DNA of 64,000 bases, taken from Brachionus rotundiformis. Lineage: Eukaryota > Rotifera > Eurotatoria > Ploima > Brachionidae. Location: positions 3,827,975-3,891,974 of the forward strand of contig JAESIW010000180.1 in assembly GCA_016802295.1 (NCBI GenBank). Direction: 5' to 3'. This document shows positions 37,293-48,167 of the stretch, in pieces. Below the pieces are notes generated by a model, which saw nothing but the letters and a program-made list of their open reading frames with translations, searched no databases and was not told where the DNA came from. Numbering within the stretch: position 1 is the stretch's first letter; each line of letters begins with the position of its first letter. The position numbers and the translations under genes are program-made.

Positions 37293-38551
37293 ATTTCATT
37301 AAAATTTTAAACTGTATTTTTGATATATTAATACAGGATACAAATAATTAATATAAATGACTAAGATAATGAGAAATTAAAAAAAGAAGAAAAAGATAAT
37401 TTAAAATTCTCTTTTATTAATATGCCAACTTTTTTACAATTTAAATTTAACAATAAACGAATATGCAAAAATAAAAACAAAAAGGCTGGAAAAAATAGAA
37501 AAAAACTTACAAAATGAGAATACGTTTTACATTAATTAACGCCTTTGTTTATATAGATCATTTATTTAAATTGTTGTTTTAAGAAATTTGTTAATTTATT
37601 TAGAGAAATATTTTGAACTTTAGTTCGTGTAAAAAATATCTTAATATACTGTAAAGATATTTAACATTTATTAAATATTATTTTCCGGAATGTGTCTAAC
37701 TTGTTGAACTTTAAATGTATATTGATATGTTATTCACTCATATAAAATTGGTAATAAAAAAATTTAATTATTGAAAATTAAAGGATACATTAATTTATTG
37801 TTGTATTTTAAATTAAAGTATGTTGATGAAATAGTCAATCCACTCAAATTATATAAAAGTTTTTTATAAAGCCAAGTAAATAAAGGTTCAAAATACTTAT
37901 AAAACACAAATATGTAATTAATGATATAAGCATAACTAAGAATATTGAAAAATGTAAAAAATAAAGCGTAAATAGAGGAATTAAATTTGAAAAGATATTT
38001 ATTTAGTCAAATAAAGGCAAATAATTAAATGCTAAATTCAAGATCAATTCTGTCAATCTATGTAACCATATATCAGGAGGTCTCTGTTTTAATAAAAAAT
38101 GATGAAAAAGGGCAATTTGTTACTTAGATGATAAATTTTTAAAAAGACAATTTTTCTTTATTCAAATTATTCTTTGTGAAAAAGAATTTGTAAAATTTTT
38201 TTTTATTTTACATCGCCAGAATTGGCTTTAATTGAATCTAATAAAGAATAAATATAAATTATTATATAAATTTATTTGATGGAAGACTTACGTGTTGTAA
38301 AAAAAATTAAATTAAGATTAGGTAAAATATATACATACAAAATAGATTAATACAATATAAGTGGAATATCGGATGTATAATAATAATAATCTATGATTTA
38401 GAAATCTGTTATGAAAATATTAATATAATAATTTAATTTTGAAAAAAAATATATATTTAAATATGGTTAAAGTACAAAAATCGATATATTAAAAAACAAA
38501 ATGAGAAATGCGAATGTTGAAAATGAGACAAAAAATGTGTCACGAAAGAAT

Positions 38552-38559
38552 GGCGGGAA
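38552..38559 (+). promoter_or_regulatory. E2F-like site GGCGGGAA upstream of the H3 variant (left copy)
   Basis: A perfect GGCGGGAA (reverse complement TTCCCGCC) lies 127 bases before the ATG in otherwise GC-poor DNA. A TTTGAA (CHR-like) follows at 38565-38570. E2F control of S/G2 genes, including centromeric H3 in some organisms, is established; its use here is inference. Confidence 0.5.
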
Positions 38560-38686
38560 TAAAATTTGAAAATCAAAATTGAATGTTAGCATAATTCTCT
38601 TAAAGAAGAAAAGAGAAAATTTTCAAGATTGATGTTACTCTAATTTAAATAACTTTATCATCCCAACAGAAAAAAATTATAATATA

Positions 38687-39219
38687 ATGGTCAAAAGAAA
38701 ATCTTTGCCTAAGCATGCAGACCGAGCCGGCTACGCTGCTCAAACAGCACCGCGAATTTCGGATAGTACATCGACTGCTTACGAGGAACCTTCGTCTTCG
38801 CCAAGAAAATCACTTTCTGGGACAAAAATAAGCAAAATAAATGCAATAAAATCAAAGAGTAGAAAATTGGCACCTGCTCTAAAGCAAATAAGAGAGTTGC
38901 AAAAATCTACCAATCTTTTGATTCCAAGAGCGCCTTTTCTTCGTTTGGTAAGAATGAATTAAGTACCCATTTATTGATATTTGGATTTAATTTTATTTTT
39001 TTTAAGCTAAGAGAATTGCTTCAAACAAGATCGACGGACATCAGAATAACTGAAATGGCTGTTGAAGCGCTTAGAGAAGCTAGCGAAAATGTTCTTGTGA
39101 GCGTTTTCGAAGATTCATATCTTCTTGCATTGCACGCCAAACGAGTAACCCTTATGCCACGTGACATTTCGCTTCTTCTCAGAATTCGCAACGATTTCAA
39201 TCTTCTCAGTTCAATATAG
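38687..39219 (+). CDS. Divergent histone H3, probable centromeric CenH3/CENP-A (left copy)
   Basis: Two exons, 38687-38947 and 39007-39219, split by a 59-nt GT-AG intron in phase 0, giving 157 residues. The C-terminal half is a clear H3 histone fold: RELQKSTNLLI, PFLRLLREL across the splice, then EALREASENVLVSVFEDSYL and HAKRVTLMPRDI. The roughly 60-residue N-tail is unrelated to canonical H3 (no ARTKQTARK start, no GTVALREIR) and is rich in Ser, Lys and Pro, and there is a short C-terminal extension. The diverged tail, the intron and the YLLALHAKRVTL segment favour a centromeric variant. Loop 1 has canonical H3 length, without the extra residues seen in many CENP-As, so another H3 variant remains possible. 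It would act in nucleosomes at centromeres. Confidence 0.85.
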
Positions 39220-39640
39220 ATTTTTTTATATGTGTAAAAAGTCCTCTAGTTTATTTTTATAAATGAGTAAAAAATTTTATCTAATACGACTCTACTATGT
39301 TAATTGTTAGGATTTTTTTAAGTGATAGCTACTAAAATTGATTTAGAAAATAGCTAGCTATTTTCAATTTAAAATTTGTAAAAAAAATTTTTGGTTTATA
39401 AATTTTTTTATTCTATTGTTTATATTTGAATAAAGGTATCGAGTTTAAACGGACTTGAGTGTTACTATAAAAATATTAATAATTGTTTAGAACCATTAGT
39501 TCAAAATTTGATAAATTCAATAAAAAATAATTTCTTTAAATTTAAATTTTATTATTCATTTTAAAATTGTCAATATTTATATCTGTTTCATATTTCAACT
39601 CTAATGAAAAAAATTGTATGATCAATTTTTTGACGATAAA

Positions 39641-39739
39641 GTTTGCCCGAAAACTTAAATTTTTTTCATTAACCAACTGGACTGTAAGAAAGCTTTGGCT
39701 TTCGTATCTTTCTTGCCTAATCTTTTTGAGTAATTATAA
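39641..39739 (+). repeat. Direct repeat R1 in palindrome spacer
   Basis: About 99 bp, matching 40991-41089 at a constant offset of 1350. The best-conserved core includes AGCTTTGGCTTTCGTATC. About ten differences are visible, so the repeat is older than the palindrome arms. Confidence 0.85.
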
Positions 39740-40990
39740 AATTCCACTTAGCTCTTAATCAACTAAAAATTCCAAGGACTGATAATCTTTTCTCTGATCT
39801 AAGTGAGAAATAAATTACAAAGATTCGGTCAAATTATCTTCCACTTGTAGTCCAGATGGTAAAGAAATATTGTTTAATGTTAGGATCAAGAAAAATGTCA
39901 AATCTTGCCAATCGACTTCTTTTTACATAATCTTCGATGAATCGATGAAATTGAGATTTAAAGTTTTTAAAATTTGAATTAGCTTAGAAATATTGGTAAA
40001 ATGGAAATTATCTCCATTTTTTTTATTTCCGCTTTAAAAGAATAAGGAAATATTCAATTTGCTATAATTGATTCCAAAGAAAGTTTTTTATCTCGCATTT
40101 CTTCAGAAACTGGACTATTTGGATTTGGAAAGATTATTTGGATAATTTTTGGAGCATATTTGACCATTTTTATACATTTAACAAAAATTAGTTATAAAGT
40201 AGTAAGCAAAAAATTAATTTCTCAAGTTAGCTTTAATAAACAAGTGAGTTCTTAAATGATTTTAGATAATGTTTTGAAGAAAGGTAAAGGGAAGTTTCAG
40301 TCCTATTTATTTTTGATTTCAGAAATTATTTCAACGATGATTAATTCTAGATTTTTGAAATGGGAATTAATTATTTTGATTCATTCCCATTTAACAATTT
40401 CCTTATTTGTTAAACGTGGTTAATTCATGGGTATTAATTATTTCGGGGACAATTTTCAGTAAATCGAAATATTCTTTCCGGTTTTACCAATTGGATACTG
40501 TCTGTTCTTAAAAATTTTTAAAAATTTTTAAAAATATTATTATAAAATTTGATCTGATGACTGAAGGACCAAATGTTGGAAAAAAATATAATAACTAGAT
40601 ACTATCCCTCCACTCTGGAAAATATTGACTTTTATTTTTCTGAGGAGAAAAAATGAATATAAAAAATATTTTTTTTGGTTTGATAAAAATCGGGTCGAAC
40701 CGAATAAAATTAAGACAAAATTGCTTAAAAAAAAACGTAAGATTAAAATTTTTTAATTCTACAAAATTTTTCATTTTATATTTTTATTATTAAAAATGGA
40801 ACAAAAACTAAATTTTTACAAATAAATTTTAATTAAAATATTTCATTTTATTTTAAACTAGGATTTAAAGAAAAAATAATGATTAAAAAATTAAAAACAA
40901 TAAATGGCTAAAAAAAAATCAGATAACAGTATTGTTACTTAAACGAACAATGATATGTTTTTGTGTAATAAGATTAGTTCTAGGACTTAT

Positions 40991-41089
40991 GTTTACCCAA
41001 AAACTTAAAATTTTTTCAATAACAAACTGGACTGTAAAAAAGCTTTGGCTTTCGTATCTTTCTTGCCTAATCTTTATGAATAATTATAA
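40991..41089 (+). repeat. Direct repeat R2 in palindrome spacer
   Basis: Partner of R1 in the same orientation. Together they enclose about 1.25 kb of the spacer. They could be terminal copies left by a small mobile element or a local tandem duplication; no transposase or target-site duplication was identified. Confidence 0.85.
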
Positions 41090-41716
41090 TTAAATAATTT
41101 CCTTTTTTTATTTATCTTTCAAAATATTTCCAAGACTCTTCTAGTACCGAAAATTATTCAAGTTTTCCTATGTTTGAATCCAAGACATCAGCTAAAAATT
41201 AGTTTAACATGAACAATTGAGAACTAACATCATGATAACAATCATACTGTAGACAAATATATAATAGAGCGCTCAACTGAGATCATCGACCTCAAAAAAG
41301 TTATAAAATCCTAGTGTTAATAATTTACTTGGTCAATAATTTCTTATCAATAAAAAAATTGTTTTTTAATTTTAAAATGAATAATAAAATTTAAATTTAA
41401 AGAAATTATTTTTTATTGAAATTATCAAATTTTGAACTAATGGTTCTAAACAATTATTAATATTTTTATAGTAACACTCAAGTCCGTTTAAACTCGATAC
41501 CTTTATTCAAATATAAACAATAGAATAAAAAAATTTATAAACCAAAAATTTTTTTTACAAATTTTAAATTGAAAATAGCTAGCTATTTTCTAAATCAATT
41601 TTAGTAGCTATCACTTAAAAAAATCCTAACAATTAACATAGTAGAGTCGTATTAGATAAAATTTTTTACTCATTTATAAAAATAAACTAGAGGACTTTTT
41701 ACACATATAAAAAAAT

Positions 41717-42249
41717 CTATATTGAACTGAGAAGATTGAAATCGTTGCGAATTCTGAGAAGAAGCGAAATGTCACGTGGCATAAGGGTTACTCGTTTGGC
41801 GTGCAATGCAAGAAGATATGAATCTTCGAAAACGCTCACAAGAACATTTTCGCTAGCTTCTCTAAGCGCTTCAACAGCCATTTCAGTTATTCTGATGTCC
41901 GTCGATCTTGTTTGAAGCAATTCTCTTAGCTTAAAAAAAATAAAATTAAATCCAAATATCAATAAATGGGTACTTAATTCATTCTTACCAAACGAAGAAA
42001 AGGCGCTCTTGGAATCAAAAGATTGGTAGATTTTTGCAACTCTCTTATTTGCTTTAGAGCAGGTGCCAATTTTCTACTCTTTGATTTTATTGCATTTATT
42101 TTGCTTATTTTTGTCCCAGAAAGTGATTTTCTTGGCGAAGACGAAGGTTCCTCGTAAGCAGTCGATGTACTATCCGAAATTCGCGGTGCTGTTTGAGCAG
42201 CGTAGCCGGCTCGGTCTGCATGCTTAGGCAAAGATTTTCTTTTGACCAT
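41717..42249 (-). CDS. Divergent histone H3, probable centromeric CenH3/CENP-A (right copy)
   Basis: Exons complement(41989-42249) and complement(41717-41929). The protein is identical to the left copy over all 157 residues, and the intron and flanks are also mirrored. The two genes converge on the spacer with their 3' ends facing each other. Because promoter, introns and terminator are all duplicated, both copies should be expressed if the duplication is real. Confidence 0.85.
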
Positions 42250-42376
42250 TATATTATAATTTTTTTCTGTTGGGATGATAAAGTTATTTAAATTAGAGTA
42301 ACATCAATCTTGAAAATTTTCTCTTTTCTTCTTTAAGAGAATTATGCTAACATTCAATTTTGATTTTCAAATTTTA

Positions 42377-42384
42377 TTCCCGCC
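42377..42384 (-). promoter_or_regulatory. E2F-like site GGCGGGAA upstream of the H3 variant (right copy)
   Basis: Mirror copy of the site at 38552-38559, in the same relation to the ATG of the right-hand gene. Confidence 0.5.
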
Positions 42385-43643
42385 ATTCTTTCGTGACACA
42401 TTTTTTGTCTCATTTTCAACATTCGCATTTCTCATTTTGTTTTTTAATATATCGATTTTTGTACTTTAACCATATTTAAATATATATTTTTTTTCAAAAT
42501 TAAATTATTATATTAATATTTTCATAACAGATTTCTAAATCATAGATTATTATTATTATACATCCGATATTCCACTTATATTGTATTAATCTATTTTGTA
42601 TGTATATATTTTACCTAATCTTAATTTAATTTTTTTTACAACACGTAAGTCTTCCATCAAATAAATTTATATAATAATTTATATTTATTCTTTATTAGAT
42701 TCAATTAAAGCCAATTCTGGCGATGTAAAATAAAAAAAAATTTTACAAATTCTTTTTCACAAAGAATAATTTGAATAAAGAAAAATTGTCTTTTTAAAAA
42801 TTTATCATCTAAGTAACAAATTGCCCTTTTTCATCATTTTTTATTAAAACAGAGACCTCCTGATATATGGTTACATAGATTGACAGAATTGATCTTGAAT
42901 TTAGCATTTAATTATTTGCCTTTATTTGACTAAATAAATATCTTTTCAAATTTAATTCCTCTATTTACGCTTTATTTTTTACATTTTTCAATATTCTTAG
43001 TTATGCTTATATCATTAATTACATATTTGTGTTTTATAAGTATTTTGAACCTTTATTTACTTGGCTTTATAAAAAACTTTTATATAATTTGAGTGGATTG
43101 ACTATTTCATCAACATACTTTAATTTAAAATACAACAATAAATTAATGTATCCTTTAATTTTCAATAATTAAATTTTTTTATTACCAATTTTATATGAGT
43201 GAATAACATATCAATATACATTTAAAGTTCAACAAGTTAGACACATTCCGGAAAATAATATTTAATAAATGTTAAATATCTTTACAGTATATTAAGATAT
43301 TTTTTACACGAACTAAAGTTCAAAATATTTCTCTAAATAAATTAACAAATTTCTTAAAACAACAATTTAAATAAATGATCTATATAAACAAAGGCGTTAA
43401 TTAATGTAAAACGTATTCTCATTTTGTAAGTTTTTTTCTATTTTTTCCAGCCTTTTTGTTTTTATTTTTGCATATTCGTTTATTGTTAAATTTAAATTGT
43501 AAAAAAGTTGGCATATTAATAAAAGAGAATTTTAAATTATCTTTTTCTTCTTTTTTTAATTTCTCATTATCTTAGTCATTTATATTAATTATTTGTATCC
43601 TGTATTAATATATCAAAAATACAGTTTAAAATTTTAATGAAAT

Positions 43644-44467
43644 GTTGATTAAATTTTTGATAAAAGATAATTGTCTTATATTTAAAATTCGAATTAGTTT
43701 TAATTTTTTTTTAAACGATTTAGAATAGTAACATTATTGTTAATTAAAAAAAATTTCAAAAAGTTAATTTAATTCTTAAATTAGAAAAGTGAATTTTAAA
43801 TTTTTGAGCTAAAATTAAGTGCAAATAAGTTAAATATACATATCCTAATTGTAACGATCATTCATTTAATTTAAGTTTTAGTTCATTTAATTGATTAGTC
43901 AGGACAGGAACGTTCGAAAACAAATCGGCGCAAATTTAATTAAAAACAGGTCCGGGTCTTGGCATTCAAAATTAGATTCGCACTAGCTGGTCCGAATCAA
44001 GTGAACGTTCATATTTCTCATAACCGGTAAAAAAATTGTTATCAATTTTGATCTAATAAACATGGTAAAAAATAATAAAAAAAGTTTATTGATCTTTAGA
44101 GCGGAGCTGTTAACTTGTAACACTCTTGAATCTAATCAAAACTTCGAATCTAATTTACCTGGCTTTTCATGTGAAAAGATAATTATCTTGAATTTGTTAC
44201 CATTTTCCCATACGAAACTAATTTACCAATAGAATTTCATTTAGAGTAGATCCACAAATAAACATGTTTCAGTATCTGACACTTTACTGTTTATTAGTTA
44301 CAACAATTTGAAATATCCAAGTCAATATCTAATTGTCTAATAGTATGTTACCTGACTTTTAATTTTACAACCATATATAAACAATTTTTCAAGGTATATA
44401 AATCAAAGCTGGTCTCTAAACTAGTACAAATTGAAAAAGTGAAAAAAAAAGTTTTTTCCATGTGGCA
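43644..44467. other. Intergenic region upstream of CDC25
   Basis: No gene seen. It includes a locally GC-richer patch around 43900-44010. It is the presumed promoter region and 5' UTR of the CDC25 gene. Confidence 0.55.
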
Positions 44468-46419
44468 ATGGCATCATCGTTTTCGCCAATGACCCTTGAC
44501 GAAAAGCCGAAAAATTTTGAAAACAAAATTACCAAAGAGGCTAAGCATTTTCTTAAGTAAGCCGATGCAATGTATAGCTGTTTAGTGTTTACAAATTTAA
44601 AGCTGTTCCTTAAAATGTCACGCTGTCAAAAATGACATTATCTAAAACTGTAAATTGCGGTTTATTTAGAAACAAATAATAACAACATTGATTTTACTTT
44701 TATAGTTCATAAGCAGCTTAGAAAATTCTTTTAAATTATCTTTTTTTTAAGACCATTTGTCATTTTTGTTTCAGATTACAAACCGGAACGCCCAAGAGAA
44801 GGCTATCTTATAACGGGAACAACAGCAATACAAGTTCACCTGGAAACATGTTTCTCAGCTCAAGCCCTTACGCAGCCAAAGACATTTCGAACCAAGAGAA
44901 TGAAATGTCTCCACAGACCAAGAACGAAAATGAGTCATCGGCATCGCCATTTATCAAGCGGAAATGCTTCCTCAAGGATCAGAATAATTCCAATTATAAA
45001 ACATCACCCTATCACATTTCATCATCTAATTTGTGCTCCATTAAAGATTTAGGATCTAGCCCTAAGAATTTAAATGATAGGTATTTTCTTTGCTTAAATT
45101 CTTATGTCTTTTATAAATGAATAAAAATTTTAAAATATATCTTGGACATAGGACATTTTTAACTAGAAATGAAATAATAATTGTTTGTTAAAGCTTTGAA
45201 ACACTGCATAACTATGATGGCTTGTCTCGTTTGCCTTCCAGGTCTGGCAAGTTTTTGTCCAGACGAAGTTCACAAAATTCAGTATTTTTTAGCAAACACA
45301 AATCAGCTCCGCTGAGCAGTCTACTGAATAATGATATGAATAAAAGCAGTGATTTTTATCAGCCACTAAATGACATTTCCAATCAATTTAAATCTAAAAA
45401 TTCATCAAAATTGTTCAACTGTCACCAAAATAAATCTTCGCGATTTAGTGAAGATCAAATAATGGAGGACCAGTCTGATGACATGACAGATTTGGAAAAT
45501 CTGGTATGGGGAACCAACTCAACTAACCAACCAATGAATCATAGCCAGATTAAGCAAGCTTTAGAAGTGGACGTATCTTGCTCTAATCTTATCGGTGACA
45601 GGACCAAAAAACACATACTGCCTGTTATTAATGGAAAGCATCAGGACCTTCAATGTATTGCACCTGAAACCGTAATTCAAAACAACCTATTAATTATCAA
45701 ATTTTAAATATTTTCTTTAGCTGGTTGATGTTTTGGATGGAAAATACTCTAATGAAATTGATGAATACATCGTAATCGATTCAAGATATCCGTACGAATT
45801 TGAAGGTGGACACATACAGAATGCTTTAAACATTTTTACCAAAGATAAATTGTATGAAGAAATGTTTATTAAGAGACTTAAATTTAAAAATACAAACTTG
45901 CACAAATTGCCAGTGTCTGCCTCTTCAAATTGCTTGCTGGACAAGTCTTTGTCTGGCCATGGCCACTCTTCATCCAGCACCTCAATTAACTCAATGGAAA
46001 CAGATGAAACAGACTTGTTTTCGTGCCCCATTGAAAATTCCAATTCTGTTCACATAAAAGACAATAAGCGGGTAATTATTATCTTTCATTGCGAGTTTTC
46101 TTCAGAACGTGGACCATCTTTGCTACGATTTTTACGTAATCAAGACAGAACTCTAAATGAACACACATATCCAAATTTATACTATCCAGAGCTATATTTA
46201 CTCGAGGGGGGATACAAGAGTTTTTATGAAAATTTCAAAAATTACTGTTATCCACAAACTTATAAGCCTATGCTCCACGCCGAGCACCTGAATGATCTGA
46301 AACACTTTAGAGCCAAGGCTAAGTCTTGGGAAGTGTCACGACATAGCTTTTTGCTAAAATGCTCTGACAGTCGGAAGCAAATTTTGATCAATCAAATGAC
46401 AAAAGCAGGCAATAAATGA
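44468..46419 (+). CDS. CDC25: CDC25-family M-phase inducer phosphatase
   Basis: Four exons, 44468-44556, 44775-45080, 45194-45671 and 45721-46419, giving 523 residues. The last exon carries the rhodanese-like catalytic domain: DSRYPYEFEGGHI, then the HCX5R active site HCEFSSER with C415 and R421, then LEGGYKSFYE. GKHQDL and APET before the last intron match the usual CDC25 entry into the catalytic domain. An insertion of about 45 residues, rich in Ser and acidic residues, lies between the GGHI segment and the active site. The N-terminal half is Ser/Asn-rich and low complexity, as is usual for this regulatory region. The enzyme removes inhibitory phosphates from cyclin-dependent kinases and drives mitotic entry. 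An upstream ATG at 44460 opens only a 10-codon frame, so I chose the ATG at 44468. Confidence 0.95.
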
Positions 46420-46831
46420 TTTTTTTTAAATAAATATATATTTTTTCACAGCTAATAAAATTAGTTTATTAGTGATCACTTATGGTTTGGTAGAACAAAA
46501 CAAATACAAATATATGTATCCTTTTATTATAAATTATTATTGGTTAAATTTTTTAAAATAATCTCATGATTTGCCTAGAAATTTTTTATTATTTTTAAAA
46601 TTGTCTCTTTTTATGTGTCTAGTAATTTTTTACATGATAGAAATTTTTTACACATCTTTTTTACATTCAGATCATAGACAAAAACTAATTTTTCAAAATT
46701 TAAATTTTAATTGTCAGACAATAATTTATTTAAAATAAATTTGGAAAAAAATTTCTACATATAAAATTAATTTTCTTATGCATTGTCACTTTATTTTAAA
46801 AATAAAATTAAAAATTCTCTCACATACGGCC
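46420..46831. other. Spacer between CDC25 and PIG-C
   Basis: AT-rich 412-bp spacer with AATAAA-type sequence just after the CDC25 stop. No further feature seen. Three ATGs occur in the last 60 bases; the PIG-C start was chosen by similarity. Confidence 0.55.
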
Positions 46832-48112
46832 ATGAAAAAGCATAATTTTGACACTGAGAAATATTGGCAAAATACTTGGACCAAAAAATTATTTATTCGA
46901 CATCCATATCCAGATAATTATGTAGATAAAAAGACTTTTTTGAGTCTCAAACGCGAAAATGGTATGACTTTGATTTTAAAGTAATTTTTTTGATAAACTT
47001 GCTTAATGTTCATGGTCAAGTTGGATTATGACCAATATAATAAAATGATCTTTTTAAAATACTTTTTTCAATAAAATAATCCAAATATTGAAAACCTTAT
47101 TTTATAGTAAATGCCCGAAAATACTCGTATAGTGAAGCGGTCTTGTATTCCGGCTTAATTTTGCAGCAATTGAGCTCGTAATTTTTTAAAATTAAATATA
47201 AATTTAAAATTAAATGAATTTTTTAGGGTTATAATTTTTGTTCTGTTTTATGTCTATTTAAGAAATAACATAATAAAAGTTGATAAATTGGCCTACTATA
47301 TCATAATTCCAGCATTTATTATTTTTTATTTGTCCAAATTGATAGCATTGAATCAAACTTTAAAAAAAAGTAAATTAAAAATAACCAAAACTTAAGGATT
47401 TAATCTTTTATTCATCAAAAGTTAGAACAGATTTAGGAAATGTGCTAAAATTTGTTTTATTCACTTATGGTTTATCACCGATTTTAAATAGCTTAACCGA
47501 GTCAATTAGTAGCGACACAATCTACGCATTGGCAACATTCATGCTGATTGTAAATCTTATTTTTTACGACTACAATTCATCCGAAGCCACCATGTATTTT
47601 TTCTTTTTTTTTCTTTTAAAAAAATAAAAAATAATTTAAAAATCAAAAAGAGCCTCCAAAACTTTTTCATTCAACGCGGCCCTATTTGCTTGTGTTTGCC
47701 TGGCTTCCAGATTCGAAAATAGCTCCTTACATACATTTATCTTGTTAACATTAGCCTTTATGATATTTGCACTGTTTCCTGAATATCGAAGATATATAGA
47801 AGTAAATTAAAACTTTAAGTATTAACATTATAAAAGACCATTATTAAAGGACCACTACCCTAAAGCAATTGGAATTGTGACAATCTCATGTTTTCTGACT
47901 TGTGTTGCACTGATGGTTTATTTGCAAGAATGGCTTTATACATTTTATTATTGCCTATTTAGTGCTCTATTATCATTTGTTTGCCCATATATATTAATTA
48001 AATTACAAACAAAAAAAAAGTAAGGAATTATTTTCAGCATTTTATTATTCTAAAAATTTTAAAATCAAGAACAATTCATGGTCCGTGGGATGAAGCGTTA
48101 ATTAACAATTAA
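46832..48112 (+). CDS. PIGC: PIG-C, subunit of GPI-GlcNAc transferase
   Basis: Seven exons: 46832-46961, 47108-47177, 47227-47369, 47422-47593, 47651-47801, 47850-48019 and 48070-48112. Joined they encode 292 residues, close to the human length. Introns are 48-146 nt. Family landmarks in order are RHPYPDNYVD, NARKYSYSEAV, FTYGLSPILNSLTESISSDT, ACVCLASRFENS, and HGPWDEA near the C-terminus. Most of the protein is hydrophobic and should form several membrane spans. It belongs to the ER complex that adds GlcNAc to phosphatidylinositol, the first step of GPI-anchor synthesis. Only pieces appear as open frames because of the short introns. It ends 55 bp from the convergent coiled-coil gene. An in-frame ATG 54 bases upstream is possible but not supported by similarity. 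Confidence 0.93.
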
Positions 48113-48167
48113 AATTTTTAAAAATCGTTTAATATTTTTATACTAATAATATAAAATATTAATAAAA

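Larger units (their letters stand above)
37293..39568 (+). repeat. Left arm of 2.28-kb inverted repeat
   Basis: The reverse complement of 41368-43643. Paired coordinates always sum to 80936, at both ends and at both gene copies, so the arms differ by no net indel. I noticed one substitution near the inner end; I did not align every base. The arm carries a complete histone H3-like gene plus about 1.4 kb upstream of it and 0.35 kb downstream. Confidence 0.97.
39569..41367. other. Spacer of the inverted repeat
   Basis: This unique 1799-bp segment lies between the arms. It holds a diverged direct repeat (39641-39739 and 40991-41089) and a 69-codon stretch without stop or ATG (40046-40252) that encodes a hydrophobic segment. 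No intact gene was recognised. Confidence 0.65.
41368..43643 (-). repeat. Right arm of 2.28-kb inverted repeat
   Basis: Mirror image of 37293-39568. The outer break lies in the sequence upstream of the CDC25 gene. Both arms end sharply in AT-rich DNA with no evident terminal motif or flanking duplication. Confidence 0.97.

Noticed and set aside
39567..39758. 63-codon open frame at the start of the palindrome spacer
   Set aside because: Half of it overlaps direct repeat R1, the composition is that of random AT-rich DNA, and the diverged repeat copy R2 does not keep the frame.
43926..43935. E2F site upstream of CDC25 (GGCGCAAA)
   Set aside because: One base short of the E2F consensus, and more than 500 bp from the start codon.
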